NCBI GenBank assembly: GCA_934699585.1
Contig: CAKUWY010000022.1
Location: forward strand, 1 to 41,315
Source of the DNA: an uncultured Fibrobacter sp.
Lineage (GTDB): Bacteria; Fibrobacterota; Fibrobacteria; Fibrobacterales; Fibrobacteraceae
DNA length: 41,315 nt
Direction of reading: 5' to 3'
In this document: piece by piece, positions 24,588 to 32,837 of the stretch
Layout of the letters: the number at the start of each line of letters is the position of its first letter
How positions within the stretch are numbered: position 1 is the first letter of the stretch
Position numbers and translations under genes: made by a program
The notes under the pieces: generated by a model
Told to the model about the DNA's origin: nothing
The model's database searches: none
What the model saw: only the letters and a program-made list of their open reading frames with translations

Positions 24588-25073
24588 TTAGAACAGCTTC
24601 TTTGCGGAGGTGAGTTCGCCGTTCTTCTCATGGAAGAGGATCAGAGAACCGCCGTCCACCTTGATGAAAATGTTCTTCAGGGTTTCCACCACGTGGTTTT
24701 CGTCAAAGCCGATTTCGTTGTAAGCGGTTTCGCCGATGACAATACCGAAATTCACCATGTCGGGAGAGGTAAAGCGCAGGTACTTGAGGAGGTCTTCGGG
24801 AGTGTTCACCACGTCGGTGGCGGTGAGCCGTTCAATTTCTTGGGGGTCGCGGGTGCTCACCAGCAGGGGGAACAGGTTGTCGCCAATCACCTGCTTGCTG
24901 TTCAGGTACAGGGTATTGCCGATCATGAGGCTGATGGAGTCGTTCAGCACCTGACGGACTTCGATGATGATATCGCGGCTAGAAGACATTTCCTGCATTT
25001 CCAGTTTGGAAGGGCCGCAGGCAACGAACATGGCAGAGGCCATGGCAACAACGAGAATCAAAAGTTTTTTCAT
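24588..25073 (-). CDS. small lipoprotein of unknown function
   Basis: A 161-residue protein with a lipoprotein signal peptide (MKKLLILVVAMASAMFVAC, lipidated C19 after the lipobox FVAC). The rest is a mixed alpha/beta domain with no motif I recognise: an amphipathic segment EMSSSRDIIIEVRQVLNDSISLMIGN, then LTATDVVNTPEDLLKYLRF. The ribosome site is AGGAA before the ATG. It stands 37 bases after the NAT-like gene on the same strand and may be co-transcribed with it. It ends with three consecutive stop codons taken from the heptad repeat. The sequence supports only a periplasmic or outer-membrane-anchored location. Confidence 0.75.
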   Translation of the reverse strand: MKKLLILVVAMASAMFVACGPSKLEMQEMSSSRDIIIEVRQVLNDSISLMIGNTLYLNSKQVIGDNLFPLLVSTRDPQEIERLTATDVVNTPEDLLKYLRFTSPDMVNFGIVIGETAYNEIGFDENHVVETLKNIFIKVDGGSLILFHEKNGELTSAKKLF

Positions 25074-25110
25074 AAGACGGGTTCCTTTTTTGAGGAGAAA
25101 TATACAATTT

Positions 25111-25923
25111 TTAAGAATGTTCTTTTTTTAGGATTCCGAGGGCGCGGTCAACTAAGTCTGGAGAAATGTGGAAAATTTCGCTGAGCTTTTCCACACGGAG
25201 TTCTTCGGGAATACGTTCCATACGGGAACCGTCCTTGTCGCGGATGACCAGGTTCCCTTTCTGGTAGTAGTACTGCACTCCCCGTTCCCGGTCCAGGCGG
25301 TTGAGCACCGGGTAGGTCATCATCTCCCGGTAGAAACTTTCGGACCAGTGCTGCTTGAATTCTTCGACGGAAACACCTTCTAGCGGGTACTCGAAACGAA
25401 GTTTCATGGGGCCGCCCGCACCGCCGGTCCAGAGTTCCAGGGCATCGGCGGCAGGCCGCACCAGCCGCACGCAGTTGGGGACCAGCGGGAAAAACGCCTC
25501 GCCGGAACCGAACGGTTGGGGTGCAGGCAAAGGGAGCGGGTCGAAGATGAGGTAACCGGGGTCAAAGAGGTACGAGGTATGGGGTATGAGGTCGCCAGCC
25601 TTTGGCTGGCTTTGAGGTGCGAAAGAGACCTCCGGCAAAACCAGGGCGCAGTGGATGTTTTTTTCTTTGCGCTTGTGGCCCATGACCAGACGGGGCGAAA
25701 GCCCCATGTCGGTAAAGGCCTGATACAGGTGCCAGGTCATGCTGAAGCAGGTGCCGCCGCCCATCCAGCTGTCCACATCGTTCTGGAAACTGTCATCCAG
25801 GTTGCGGGCACGAGTGGCTGAACCCGCCGATTCCAGACGGATAATTTTCGTGAGGTTCTCGTAGGTGACGGTGGAAAGCCTGTTGCACAGCTCGAGAATC
25901 TTTTGCCAACTTTCCTGTTCCAT
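25111..25923 (-). CDS. arylamine N-acetyltransferase-like (transglutaminase-fold) protein
   Basis: A 270-residue cytoplasmic protein with the Cys-His-Asp triad of arylamine N-acetyltransferases: C59 in GGGTCFSMTWHL, H91 in NIHCALVL and D121 in YLFDPGY. The family acetylates arylamines or hydrazines from acetyl-CoA; some relatives act on antibiotic precursors. The spacing from His to Asp is about 30 residues against roughly 15 in characterised NATs, because residues about 100-117 (PQSQPKAGDLIPHTS) are encoded by an in-frame heptad-repeat element at 25571-25624. The C-terminal 90 residues are divergent. Function as an acetyltransferase is inferred from the triad only; a peptidase-like transglutaminase role is possible. 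Its leader is short, with TATTAT (TTTTCTATTATT) about eight bases before the ATG. Confidence 0.65.
   Translation of the reverse strand: MEQESWQKILELCNRLSTVTYENLTKIIRLESAGSATRARNLDDSFQNDVDSWMGGGTCFSMTWHLYQAFTDMGLSPRLVMGHKRKEKNIHCALVLPEVSFAPQSQPKAGDLIPHTSYLFDPGYLIFDPLPLPAPQPFGSGEAFFPLVPNCVRLVRPAADALELWTGGAGGPMKLRFEYPLEGVSVEEFKQHWSESFYREMMTYPVLNRLDRERGVQYYYQKGNLVIRDKDGSRMERIPEELRVEKLSEIFHISPDLVDRALGILKKEHS
25571..25624. repeat. in-frame heptad-repeat element inside the NAT-like gene
   Basis: Plus-strand words TACGAGG, TATGGGG, TATGAGG, then TC plus a perfect palindrome GCCAGCC-TTT-GGCTGGC (25594-25610), then TTTGAGG, TGCGAAA. It totals 54 bases (18 codons) and keeps the reading frame. The same layout (GAGG words around a GC palindrome) occurs in the gaps at 21702 and 24450. 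Confidence 0.8.
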
Positions 25924-25962
25924 AAGGCCAATAATAGAAAATGTCCTGACATCGGGTTTTTA

Positions 25963-26161
25963 AGGGCAGAGCCCTTAGGCGAAGGGGTGATGGATGGTTC
26001 GACAGGCTCACCAACCTTGTTTCACGCAATGCCTGGAGAAACAGCAATCAGGGGAAGGCTTTCCCCTTTGGATCAATCATTCCACATTCCTCACCCCACA
26101 TTGACAATCTCGGGCCTGGATCCTTCACTCCATGCCTGACGGCATTCCGTTCAGGATGACG
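25963..26161. repeat. intergenic mosaic of small palindromes and dispersed repeats
   Basis: Part of a 357-bp gene-free gap. It holds AAGGGC-AGA-GCCCTT (25963-25977), the 13-mer TTCGACAGGCTCA (25998-26010, repeated on the minus strand at 41242-41230), GGGGAA-GGC-TTTCCCC-type palindrome (26053-26068), heptad-like words TTCCACA, TTCCTCA, CCCCACA near 26080-26100, and a GGATCC...CAGGATGACGA unit (26119-26162) that leads directly into the heptad array. Confidence 0.6.
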
Positions 26162-26274
26162 ACTCACTACTCACAACTCATTACTCATTACTCATTACTC
26201 ATTATTCACCTCTCACCACTCACCACTCACCACTCACAACTCACTACTCACAACTCACCACTATTTACTATATT
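26162..26274. repeat. heptad array ACTCANN running into a promoter
   Basis: Fourteen 7-base words without loss of register: ACTCACT, ACTCACA, ACTCATT four times, ATTCACC, TCTCACC, ACTCACC twice, ACTCACA, ACTCACT, ACTCACA, ACTCACC. They are followed in the same register by ACTATTT and ACTATAT, the latter forming the probable -10 box (TATATT, 26269-26274) seven bases before the ATG of the next gene. Confidence 0.9.
26269..26274 (+). promoter_or_regulatory. possible -10 box giving a leaderless transcript
   Basis: TATATT six bases before the ATG at 26281, at the distance where transcription would start on the ATG itself. No ribosome site is present. Confidence 0.4.
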
Positions 26275-26280
26275 GTGGCT

Positions 26281-27183
26281 ATGCTGGGAATCGAACAGAA
26301 AAAAGGAAACGACCAACACCTGCGCGGGCGCATGATCGCCTACGCCAAGATTTTGCCCTCCCCCGATGCGGAGCGAAGCGGCACGCCTTTTGACGACATG
26401 GTGAAAAACGGTCTTTTCGCCCTGGAAGGGGATTTCCGTCAGCAGCCCAAAATGCCAAACCGCAGGGCCATCAACAAGGCCGTAGATTCAAAGATCGACA
26501 ACCTGCTGGAATCCATGGAAGAAGACGGCGTGGAACTGCCCGAGGACATGGACGTGGATTCCCTGCGAGAGCGCCTTCACGAACTGGCCAACATGGAAGT
26601 CATTCCCATTCCCGCCCGCATCTGCAATTTTGCCAGCGAAGAAGATATTCTGAACGAAGACGCTGACGTCTATTACATTGGCGAGTTCATCGGCATGAAC
26701 CAGGCTCACTTTTGCCTGACCACGCTGCCCGTCTTTTACCAGGCCCGTTACCGCGAGCAGGCCAAGGTCGAAGAAATCAACCTGCTGAACGAGATGCTTT
26801 CCCAGTTCGAGAACGGCGAGATTATGGACAACGACGATATTCAACGGGAAACTGAAGAACTGTTCCCCGAAGGGGCGAGCCTCAACACCTTCGTGGGCGA
26901 CCTGAACAACCTGCTGAATACCAGGGTGGTGCCATTCTTGCTGGCCTGCGAAAGCGACAGCGACTACGAAAACCAGATTGCCCTGTTCTACAAGTTCATG
27001 AAAAACTATCCCGAACAGCGCGACATCAAGCTTATCGATGGCGCTATTAGGGAATTGCGCAGGCAAAGCGACAACCAAGGAGCCCGCAGGCTTTTGGAAC
27101 TGGGCTGCAAGAAGGTGAACGCCATCTACAACGAAGACATCAAGGGCGCCGAAGAAATTAACCAGGAAATCGCCGCCATCTAG
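26281..27183 (+). CDS. unrecognised acidic cytoplasmic protein
   Basis: A protein of 300 residues (302 if the in-frame GTG at 26275 is used). I do not recognise the family. It is soluble, strongly acidic (runs such as MEEDGVELPEDMDVDSLRERL) and mostly helical, without signal peptide or membrane span. The C-terminal 90 residues (DYENQIALFYKFMKNYPEQRDIKL... then RRLLELGCKKVNAIYNEDIKG) look like helical TPR-type hairpins. An internal part with VIPIPARICNFASEEDILNEDADVYYIGEFIGMNQAHF may form a beta domain. The start follows a heptad array and a TATATT box. It ends 22 bases from the convergent sugar-transporter-like gene. Coding potential is supported by length, codon use and lack of overlap. Confidence 0.75.
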   Translation: MLGIEQKKGNDQHLRGRMIAYAKILPSPDAERSGTPFDDMVKNGLFALEGDFRQQPKMPNRRAINKAVDSKIDNLLESMEEDGVELPEDMDVDSLRERLHELANMEVIPIPARICNFASEEDILNEDADVYYIGEFIGMNQAHFCLTTLPVFYQARYREQAKVEEINLLNEMLSQFENGEIMDNDDIQRETEELFPEGASLNTFVGDLNNLLNTRVVPFLLACESDSDYENQIALFYKFMKNYPEQRDIKLIDGAIRELRRQSDNQGARRLLELGCKKVNAIYNEDIKGAEEINQEIAAI

Positions 27184-27205
27184 GGCGATTCCTTTACCCT
27201 ATTCG

Positions 27206-28072
27206 CTACATCTTGGAGAGGGTCAACAGCACCGCTCCAATCAAGGTGACCACCGTGGACATGGCAAGCTTGATGCGGCCTCCGCGGGAAGCATATTCGC
27301 CGAACACGAACACGCCCCACAGCTGGTTTACCACCAGGTTCAACTGCAGAAGCGGGTAACCTACCGCGTAGCCGAACATGCCGTCGTCGGCGATGGTCCA
27401 GAAAATGGCCAGGGTACCGAACATCCACATGACGCCCGACGCCATGGAAAGGAGGGTGGGCACAATGTTTGAATGCCTGATGTCCTTGCGGCGGCGAAAT
27501 GTCACCAGGCCCACCAGCACGAGACTCCCGATGCAGACTCCGAAGGAGAAGGGGAACAGGAATTCCATGTCGCCCATGCCGCTGAACTTGAAGGGAATCA
27601 GGTAGGTGCCGAACACCGCTCCCGACAGGAGGGAGCGCCAGTTTTTCCAGATGGATTTTTTCTTGCTGGCGGGAATCCAGATGCCGATAATCATGCAGAC
27701 GATAGCCGGGATGGAATAGTACAGCAGGGTCTTTTCCTGGAAAATGACCACCCCGCTAAAGAACGAAAGCAGAATGCTTACGCTCATGGACCGTAGGCCA
27801 GTCCCTGCCAGGTCCGCCTCGGCCTGCACCGCCCAGAAGCAAAGCGCGCCGCCCAGTACCCAGAGGAGACCGCAACCGATGCCTACGGGGTGAAAGTTGA
27901 ACTGTCCCGTAACGCAGGTGATGCCCACGGAACAGATGAGGGCCCCGATGGACATGAAGGCCAGATAGGACCAGGAGGAATAAGCGGGATACTTTTTCAG
28001 CGGGACCATGTAGGTTCCGAAGGCGAAAATCCCGATAAAGACGCCGATAAGGCTGAGAGTGCTACTTTCCAA
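27206..28072 (-). CDS. GRP/DMT-family sugar transporter-like membrane protein
   Basis: An inner-membrane protein of about 288 residues with ten hydrophobic spans, in the drug/metabolite transporter superfamily and most like the glucose/ribose (GRP, GlcU) uptake group in length and topology. The start is TTG at 28072, preceded by GGGG and overlapping the 3' end of mnmE by 11 bases; the longer ORF reaching 28165 would run deep into mnmE and lacks a hydrophobic start. Conserved features include FGTYMVPLKKYPAYSSW in span 1-2 and FGTYLIPFKFSGMGDMEF at the start of the second half, an internal repeat typical of the fold. Substrate is uncertain. Coupling with mnmE is probably incidental. Confidence 0.7.
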   Translation of the reverse strand: MESSTLSLIGVFIGIFAFGTYMVPLKKYPAYSSWSYLAFMSIGALICSVGITCVTGQFNFHPVGIGCGLLWVLGGALCFWAVQAEADLAGTGLRSMSVSILLSFFSGVVIFQEKTLLYYSIPAIVCMIIGIWIPASKKKSIWKNWRSLLSGAVFGTYLIPFKFSGMGDMEFLFPFSFGVCIGSLVLVGLVTFRRRKDIRHSNIVPTLLSMASGVMWMFGTLAIFWTIADDGMFGYAVGYPLLQLNLVVNQLWGVFVFGEYASRGGRIKLAMSTVVTLIGAVLLTLSKM

Positions 28073-29420
28073 TGCAGAACCCCGCGAAAATAGATTGTAA
28101 AATATCTTCAGAAGAAATTTCGCCCACCACGCTCTGGAGGGAGCGGCGCACCAGCTGCATCTCAAAAGCGAGAAGTTCTACGGCGGGCTGTTTCTGGAGC
28201 AGGTCCAGGGCCCGTTTCACCCCTTCAAAGGCTTCGGCGAGGCAGGCCCGTTCCCGCTCGCTGGTAATCCAGATGTCTTCGGGGCTGCGACCTTCGGTAA
28301 ACAGGGCGGCGTCCATCTTCTGCCTGAGTTCGGCAAGGCCCTCGCCGGTCTTGGAGGAGATTAGTAGGTTGTAGGGCGTTGGATTCTGGTCACGAGACGC
28401 CCCGGCGGAATCCAGCAGGTCCTTCTTGGTAATGACGGTCATGTCGGACTCATCCTTCGTCATGGCGGGCTCGACCCGCCATCCAGCCTCTGTCCCGTCC
28501 ACCACGTGAATCTTCAGGTCCGCCTCTTTCAGAATCTCACGGCTCTTTTCCATGCTGAGGGCGTCCAACTCGTCGGTGGCCCGGTCGGCAATGCCTGCGG
28601 TATCCACCAGGCGGATTTCACCGCCGGGCAAAAACAGCCGGACCTCCACGAAGTCCCGAGTGGTGCCGGGGACGCTGCTCACGAGAATGCGGTCTTCGCC
28701 CAGGAGGGCGTTCACCAGGCTGGACTTGCCCGCGTTGGGGGCTCCGTAGAGCACTACCAGCGGGAGGCGGCTCAGGTTTTCCTTGCCGCGGAAACTCTGG
28801 AGGATTTCCGAAATCTTTTCGCCGATGGCCACAATCCTCTTGCGCCAGGAATCGTAATCCGGGTCAGCCTCCTCTTCGGCAAAATCCACGTCCAGCTCCA
28901 GCCGGGCGGACATGTCCTTCACCTGTTCGTTCAATTCCTGAATCTTTTTCGAGAGCGTTCCCGAAAGCAGGCGGTGGGCGTTTTTCAGTTCTGCACGGTT
29001 CGCGCTGTGAATCACGTCGGCCACGGATTCCGCCTGGACCAGGTCCATCTTGCCGTTCAGAAAGGCCCTGCGGGTAAATTCACCAGGTTCTGCCAGACGA
29101 ACGCCTTGTACCTTGCGGATGGCCTGAATCAGTTCCCGCACGATCAGCGGGTTTCCGTGGGGGTAAAGTTCCAGCGTGTCTTCGCCGGTATAGGAATTGG
29201 GCCCTTCGAAAAACAGGTAAAGCAGGCTATCGATGGTTTCGCCGGTTTTAGGGTCCCGGGCCGTTCCAAGACGCGCCTGGTGGCTTTCCAATCGGGCCAC
29301 AGCCCTTTCGCCGAACAGAGCCAAAACCACGTCACGCACCTGAGGGCCGCTTACGCGGATGGCCGCCACGGCGCTAACGCCTGCGGGAGTCATGGGAGCG
29401 ACAATGGTTCTTTGGTCCAT
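28062..29420 (-). CDS. mnmE: tRNA modification GTPase MnmE
   Basis: A 452-residue GTPase that with MnmG adds carboxymethylaminomethyl to U34 of certain tRNAs. The N-terminal tetrahydrofolate-binding domain starts TIVAPMTPAGVSAVAAIRVSG; the G domain shows G1 GAPNAGKSS (226-234), G2 PGTTRD, G3 DTAG (273-276) and G4 TKKD (331-334, instead of the usual NKxD); and the C-terminus is the invariant FCIGK with the catalytic cysteine. Residues about 311-324, between G3 and G4, are encoded by a dispersed palindrome inserted in frame (28462-28482). The leader is almost absent: TATATT lies seven bases before the ATG and there is no ribosome site. mnmG is not in the window. Confidence 0.97.
   Translation of the reverse strand: MDQRTIVAPMTPAGVSAVAAIRVSGPQVRDVVLALFGERAVARLESHQARLGTARDPKTGETIDSLLYLFFEGPNSYTGEDTLELYPHGNPLIVRELIQAIRKVQGVRLAEPGEFTRRAFLNGKMDLVQAESVADVIHSANRAELKNAHRLLSGTLSKKIQELNEQVKDMSARLELDVDFAEEEADPDYDSWRKRIVAIGEKISEILQSFRGKENLSRLPLVVLYGAPNAGKSSLVNALLGEDRILVSSVPGTTRDFVEVRLFLPGGEIRLVDTAGIADRATDELDALSMEKSREILKEADLKIHVVDGTEAGWRVEPAMTKDESDMTVITKKDLLDSAGASRDQNPTPYNLLISSKTGEGLAELRQKMDAALFTEGRSPEDIWITSERERACLAEAFEGVKRALDLLQKQPAVELLAFEMQLVRRSLQSVVGEISSEDILQSIFAGFCIGK
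28451..28490. repeat. dispersed palindrome in frame inside mnmE
   Basis: Perfect 8-bp inverted repeat ATGGCGGG-CTCGA-CCCGCCAT (28462-28482). On the coding strand it is flanked by CTGG and by GACGAAGGATGA, the same ATGAC tail seen after the intergenic palindromes at 2574, 15817 and 41211. Confidence 0.75.
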
Positions 29421-29427
29421 GCCGTTA

Positions 29428-29433
29428 AATATA
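29428..29433 (-). promoter_or_regulatory. possible -10 box of mnmE
   Basis: TATATT on the minus strand, seven bases before the mnmE ATG, which would give a leaderless mRNA. Its -35 region would lie within the end of the upstream gene. Confidence 0.35.
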
Positions 29434-29447
29434 AATTTTAGTTTTTA

Positions 29448-32400
29448 TTATCTACCGCCTACCAGTTCCTGTGCCATCTTTTTCATGCCGTTAAAATCCC
29501 ACTTGCCTGACCCGAGCTTGGGAACATTGTCTACGCAGAAAACAGAACCGGGGAGCATCAGGGGCGGGATTCCCGACTTGCGGAGCCTGCGGGAAATATC
29601 TTCGGCGTCGCCGCCCTTGACCAGCAGCACAATGCGCTCGCCCTTGACGGAGTCGGGAACGGCAGTGACGGCGAATTCCTGACCATCGAGAACCTTGGTT
29701 TCGGCAATGCGGAGTTCCACCGCCGTCAAAGAAATCATCTCGCCGCCCAGTTTTGCAAAGCGGCTGTAGCGCCCGAGAATCTGTACAAAACCATCTTCCG
29801 TAATGACGCACTTGTCGCCGGTCTTGTACCAACGGCGGCCATCTTTTTCAATGATTACGGACGCAGTCTTTTCGCCATCCTTCAGGTAGCCCTTCATGAC
29901 CTGGGGGCCCGTAACCACGAGCATGCCTTCTTCGCCCTGAGGCAACACCTCGTTGGTTTCGGGGTTGATGATGGCGGCCACGGTTCCCGGAGGCGGAAGC
30001 CCGATGCTCGAGTGGTCGCTGCACTTCTCCATGGTCAAGAAATCATCCAGCAATACGTTGGGCGCATTAATAGTAGCAAGGGGTGTGAGTTCCGTGCAAC
30101 CGTAACCTTCGTAAATGTCCTTGCCGAACTTGAGCTTGAAGGTTTCCCGCATTTCGGGCCGGAGCTTTTCGGCGCCCGCGATAATGTAGCGCAAGGAATC
30201 CAGACACATGGGGTGGACCCAGCGGTTGATGGCGATAGCCCGCAAGAATGTAGGAGTACCCATCATAATGGTCGTCTTGTACTGGGCACAAACCCGGGCG
30301 AGAGTCTTGATGTCGGTAGGGTCCGGGCAAAGCACCATAGGCACGCCATCCAGCAAGGGCATCATGAAGGTCATGGTGAAGCCAAAGGAATGGAACAGCG
30401 GGAGCAGCGCCGTCATCACGTCTGTACGGCAGAGTTTCACCACGTAGTCGCACTGCTGGGCGTTGGAAATCACGTTCTTGTGGGTCAGTTCCACTCCCTT
30501 CGGAGTTCCTTCGGAACCGGAACTGAACAGGATTACCGCATCGTCTTCCAGCTTGGCGGAACTGAACCAGAGCCTGCGAAGGATTGCCGCCGGGCAAGTC
30601 AAAATGACAAGCGTCGCCAACAGACGGCCAAGAGTCGAAACCTTCTGTTCCTCTTCGTCCAAATAAATCAGGCGACACTTCTCGGCGACCTGGGCAAAGG
30701 CCGGATTCTTGCCACAGAGCTTTTCGTAGAAGGCTCGGGTGGTAACAATCACCGAAAGTTCCGCCTTGTCGATACAGCCGAGAATCGTATCCACGGGAGA
30801 GGTGTAGTTCAGATTGACGGTAGTCTTGCCCGCGCCCAAGATGGAAATAATCCCGAGGGCGGCATCGCGGCTGGTGGGAATCATGAACCCTACGTTCTTT
30901 TCGCCCTTCGCCATAGCCCGAATCTTGCGGCCAAAATAACGGCACAGACGAATCATGCCAAAACCGTTCACATGTCGACCCGCAGGGTCTATGAGAATCG
31001 GGCGGAAGCGGCGTTTTTCCATAGCCTTGAACCAGAGTGGCACAATGCTTTCGGAATGGTCCATGGCAAGGTTCCAGATGTCTGCCGCCAAGAACTGCAG
31101 GTCACTGCGGATTTTCTGTTCGGAGGCATCCGTCGGGAGCGGCTTCGAAAAACCAACGCTAATCACACGGTTAAAGGATTGCGGGCGGTTCACGCTTTCA
31201 GAAGCGTGGCTGTATCGGCTCCCCCACAGGCCCTGGATGTAGAACGGCACAATCTGCGCACCCGTTCCTTCGATGGCCTTGGAATAGTCCAGCGAGAACT
31301 TCGAGACAAAGGGCGTCTTGGAAACTTCGCCTTCGGGAAAAATCACCACCGCCTCGCCGTTCAGAAGAGCCTTGCGGATTTGCTCCATGGCAGGCGCCGG
31401 GTCGCGACGGTTGATGCTAATCAAAAAGTTCCCATGAAAGAACCAGCGCTGGTACCAGTCGGCAAAAGTGTTGCGGTTACTAGCAATGCGCAGCGGCCTG
31501 GGCGAAGACATCTGCAGCACCGCCCAGTCAATAAAGCTGAAGTGGGGCCCAATCAAGAGCAGCGGACCAGATTCCGGAATGTTCTGCACGCCAATCACCT
31601 TCACCCGGTAACGGAACACGAAGGCAAAGGCAAAACGGAGCGTCGCCCGCAAAAGAGTCATGGGGGTCTGCCGCAGGTTCATGATAAAGCACAGGGCAAG
31701 AATCACCGACAAAATCATGAAGCAATGATCGATGGTCACCGGCGTAAAAATCAGGAGTAGTGTCTGCCCGCCCATAATCAGGGCCAAAAACGCCATCTGG
31801 ATAGCGTTTGCCACCGCATGGATTCGCCCCGCCGTATCGGGCCTGGTAAAGTTCTGGATCACCGTCCGCAAAATCACGTAGGCAGATCCTGCACTCCAGC
31901 CGATGACGCCGTAAAGCACAGCCTCCAGCCAGTCGTTGCCCACAAAGGGCAGGGAGAACATGGTCACGGCAGACACCGCCGCCGAAAACGGAATCAGGCC
32001 CGTCTCCACAAATCCCTTAGAAGCACGGCTCGCCGTCAAGGCGCCCGCCACATAACCCACGGTAGCGCTGAACATGGACACGGGAATCACCGCCGTATGC
32101 AACATGTCGTTCATGCGCTGGATAAGAATCAAGAAAATCTGGGTCACGCCCCAGAACGCCGAAAGCCCGAGAATCGAAAGCCGCACGATGGGGTGGCTCC
32201 AGGTGGCCGAAAAATCCCGCACCGGAGAGCGCATCTTCAAGGAATCGTGAGACTCCCCCACCCGAATGCAGAACGCAGCCACAGTGGTCACCACCGAAAG
32301 CCCCAGATAAATCCACAGGGTCAAATCGATACTCACCGGAGAATTCTCGTGGCCCGAAAGCCCCATGGCAAAAAACGCTGCCCCCGCAGTTCCCAGCACC

Positions 32401-32837
32401 GACAGCGCCATGTACCAGGAATTGATTTTCACCAGGTCCTCGCCCGCCACCATCTCCTTCATGATGCCTAGCTTGGCGGGGCTCAGAATCGAAAGGAAAA
32501 TCCCGTAAAGCAGCAAAAGCCCGTAGGCCACCCACTCGGCCCCCGCCACGTAGCACACCACCACCGCAATCACCGATGCCAGCATGCCCACCGACGACCA
32601 GGCCATCACGCGGCCCTTGCGGAAATGCCCCGCAAAATAACTCGCCGCAGGCATCATGAAAATACTGGGCACAAAAATGGCGAACTGAAGCAACATGCTG
32701 CGCCACCAGAAAGCCGACCCCTCGAAGGAAAACGAAAGCCACCGCTGAAAGTGGACAAACAGCCCCATCTGCACAAAAATACTGCAAAAAACCAGAATGA
32801 AATAGGGCACCACGCTAGGGTAACGGCAAAGCTTCAT
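29448..32837 (-). CDS. LplT-PlsC-acyl-ACP synthetase fusion (lysophospholipid recycling)
   Basis: A 1129-residue three-part protein. Residues 1-400 form an MFS transporter of about twelve spans (LplT-like lysophospholipid flippase). Residues about 405-620 form a PlsC-type acyltransferase with the HxxxxD motif HFSFID (432-437) and PEGEVS (501-506). Residues about 640-1129 form an AMP-binding acyl-ACP/CoA synthetase with the signature FSSGSEGTPKGVELTHKN and the late motif YKTGDK. In E. coli these are two proteins (LplT and Aas) that import lysophosphatidylethanolamine and re-acylate it; the fusion would do this in one polypeptide at the inner membrane. Fused forms are known in several phyla. 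The promoter lies in the 136-bp gap shared with the divergent DUF4832 gene. Confidence 0.9.
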   Translation of the reverse strand: MKLCRYPSVVPYFILVFCSIFVQMGLFVHFQRWLSFSFEGSAFWWRSMLLQFAIFVPSIFMMPAASYFAGHFRKGRVMAWSSVGMLASVIAVVVCYVAGAEWVAYGLLLLYGIFLSILSPAKLGIMKEMVAGEDLVKINSWYMALSVLGTAGAAFFAMGLSGHENSPVSIDLTLWIYLGLSVVTTVAAFCIRVGESHDSLKMRSPVRDFSATWSHPIVRLSILGLSAFWGVTQIFLILIQRMNDMLHTAVIPVSMFSATVGYVAGALTASRASKGFVETGLIPFSAAVSAVTMFSLPFVGNDWLEAVLYGVIGWSAGSAYVILRTVIQNFTRPDTAGRIHAVANAIQMAFLALIMGGQTLLLIFTPVTIDHCFMILSVILALCFIMNLRQTPMTLLRATLRFAFAFVFRYRVKVIGVQNIPESGPLLLIGPHFSFIDWAVLQMSSPRPLRIASNRNTFADWYQRWFFHGNFLISINRRDPAPAMEQIRKALLNGEAVVIFPEGEVSKTPFVSKFSLDYSKAIEGTGAQIVPFYIQGLWGSRYSHASESVNRPQSFNRVISVGFSKPLPTDASEQKIRSDLQFLAADIWNLAMDHSESIVPLWFKAMEKRRFRPILIDPAGRHVNGFGMIRLCRYFGRKIRAMAKGEKNVGFMIPTSRDAALGIISILGAGKTTVNLNYTSPVDTILGCIDKAELSVIVTTRAFYEKLCGKNPAFAQVAEKCRLIYLDEEEQKVSTLGRLLATLVILTCPAAILRRLWFSSAKLEDDAVILFSSGSEGTPKGVELTHKNVISNAQQCDYVVKLCRTDVMTALLPLFHSFGFTMTFMMPLLDGVPMVLCPDPTDIKTLARVCAQYKTTIMMGTPTFLRAIAINRWVHPMCLDSLRYIIAGAEKLRPEMRETFKLKFGKDIYEGYGCTELTPLATINAPNVLLDDFLTMEKCSDHSSIGLPPPGTVAAIINPETNEVLPQGEEGMLVVTGPQVMKGYLKDGEKTASVIIEKDGRRWYKTGDKCVITEDGFVQILGRYSRFAKLGGEMISLTAVELRIAETKVLDGQEFAVTAVPDSVKGERIVLLVKGGDAEDISRRLRKSGIPPLMLPGSVFCVDNVPKLGSGKWDFNGMKKMAQELVGGR

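Noticed and set aside
26162..26274. Possible CRISPR array
   Set aside because: The units are 7 bases, directly adjacent and without spacers; no cas genes are nearby.
27206..28165. Longer start at 28165 for the sugar-transporter-like gene
   Set aside because: It would overlap mnmE by about 100 bases and add a non-hydrophobic, Arg/Trp/Cys-rich segment; TTG at 28072 fits the family length better.
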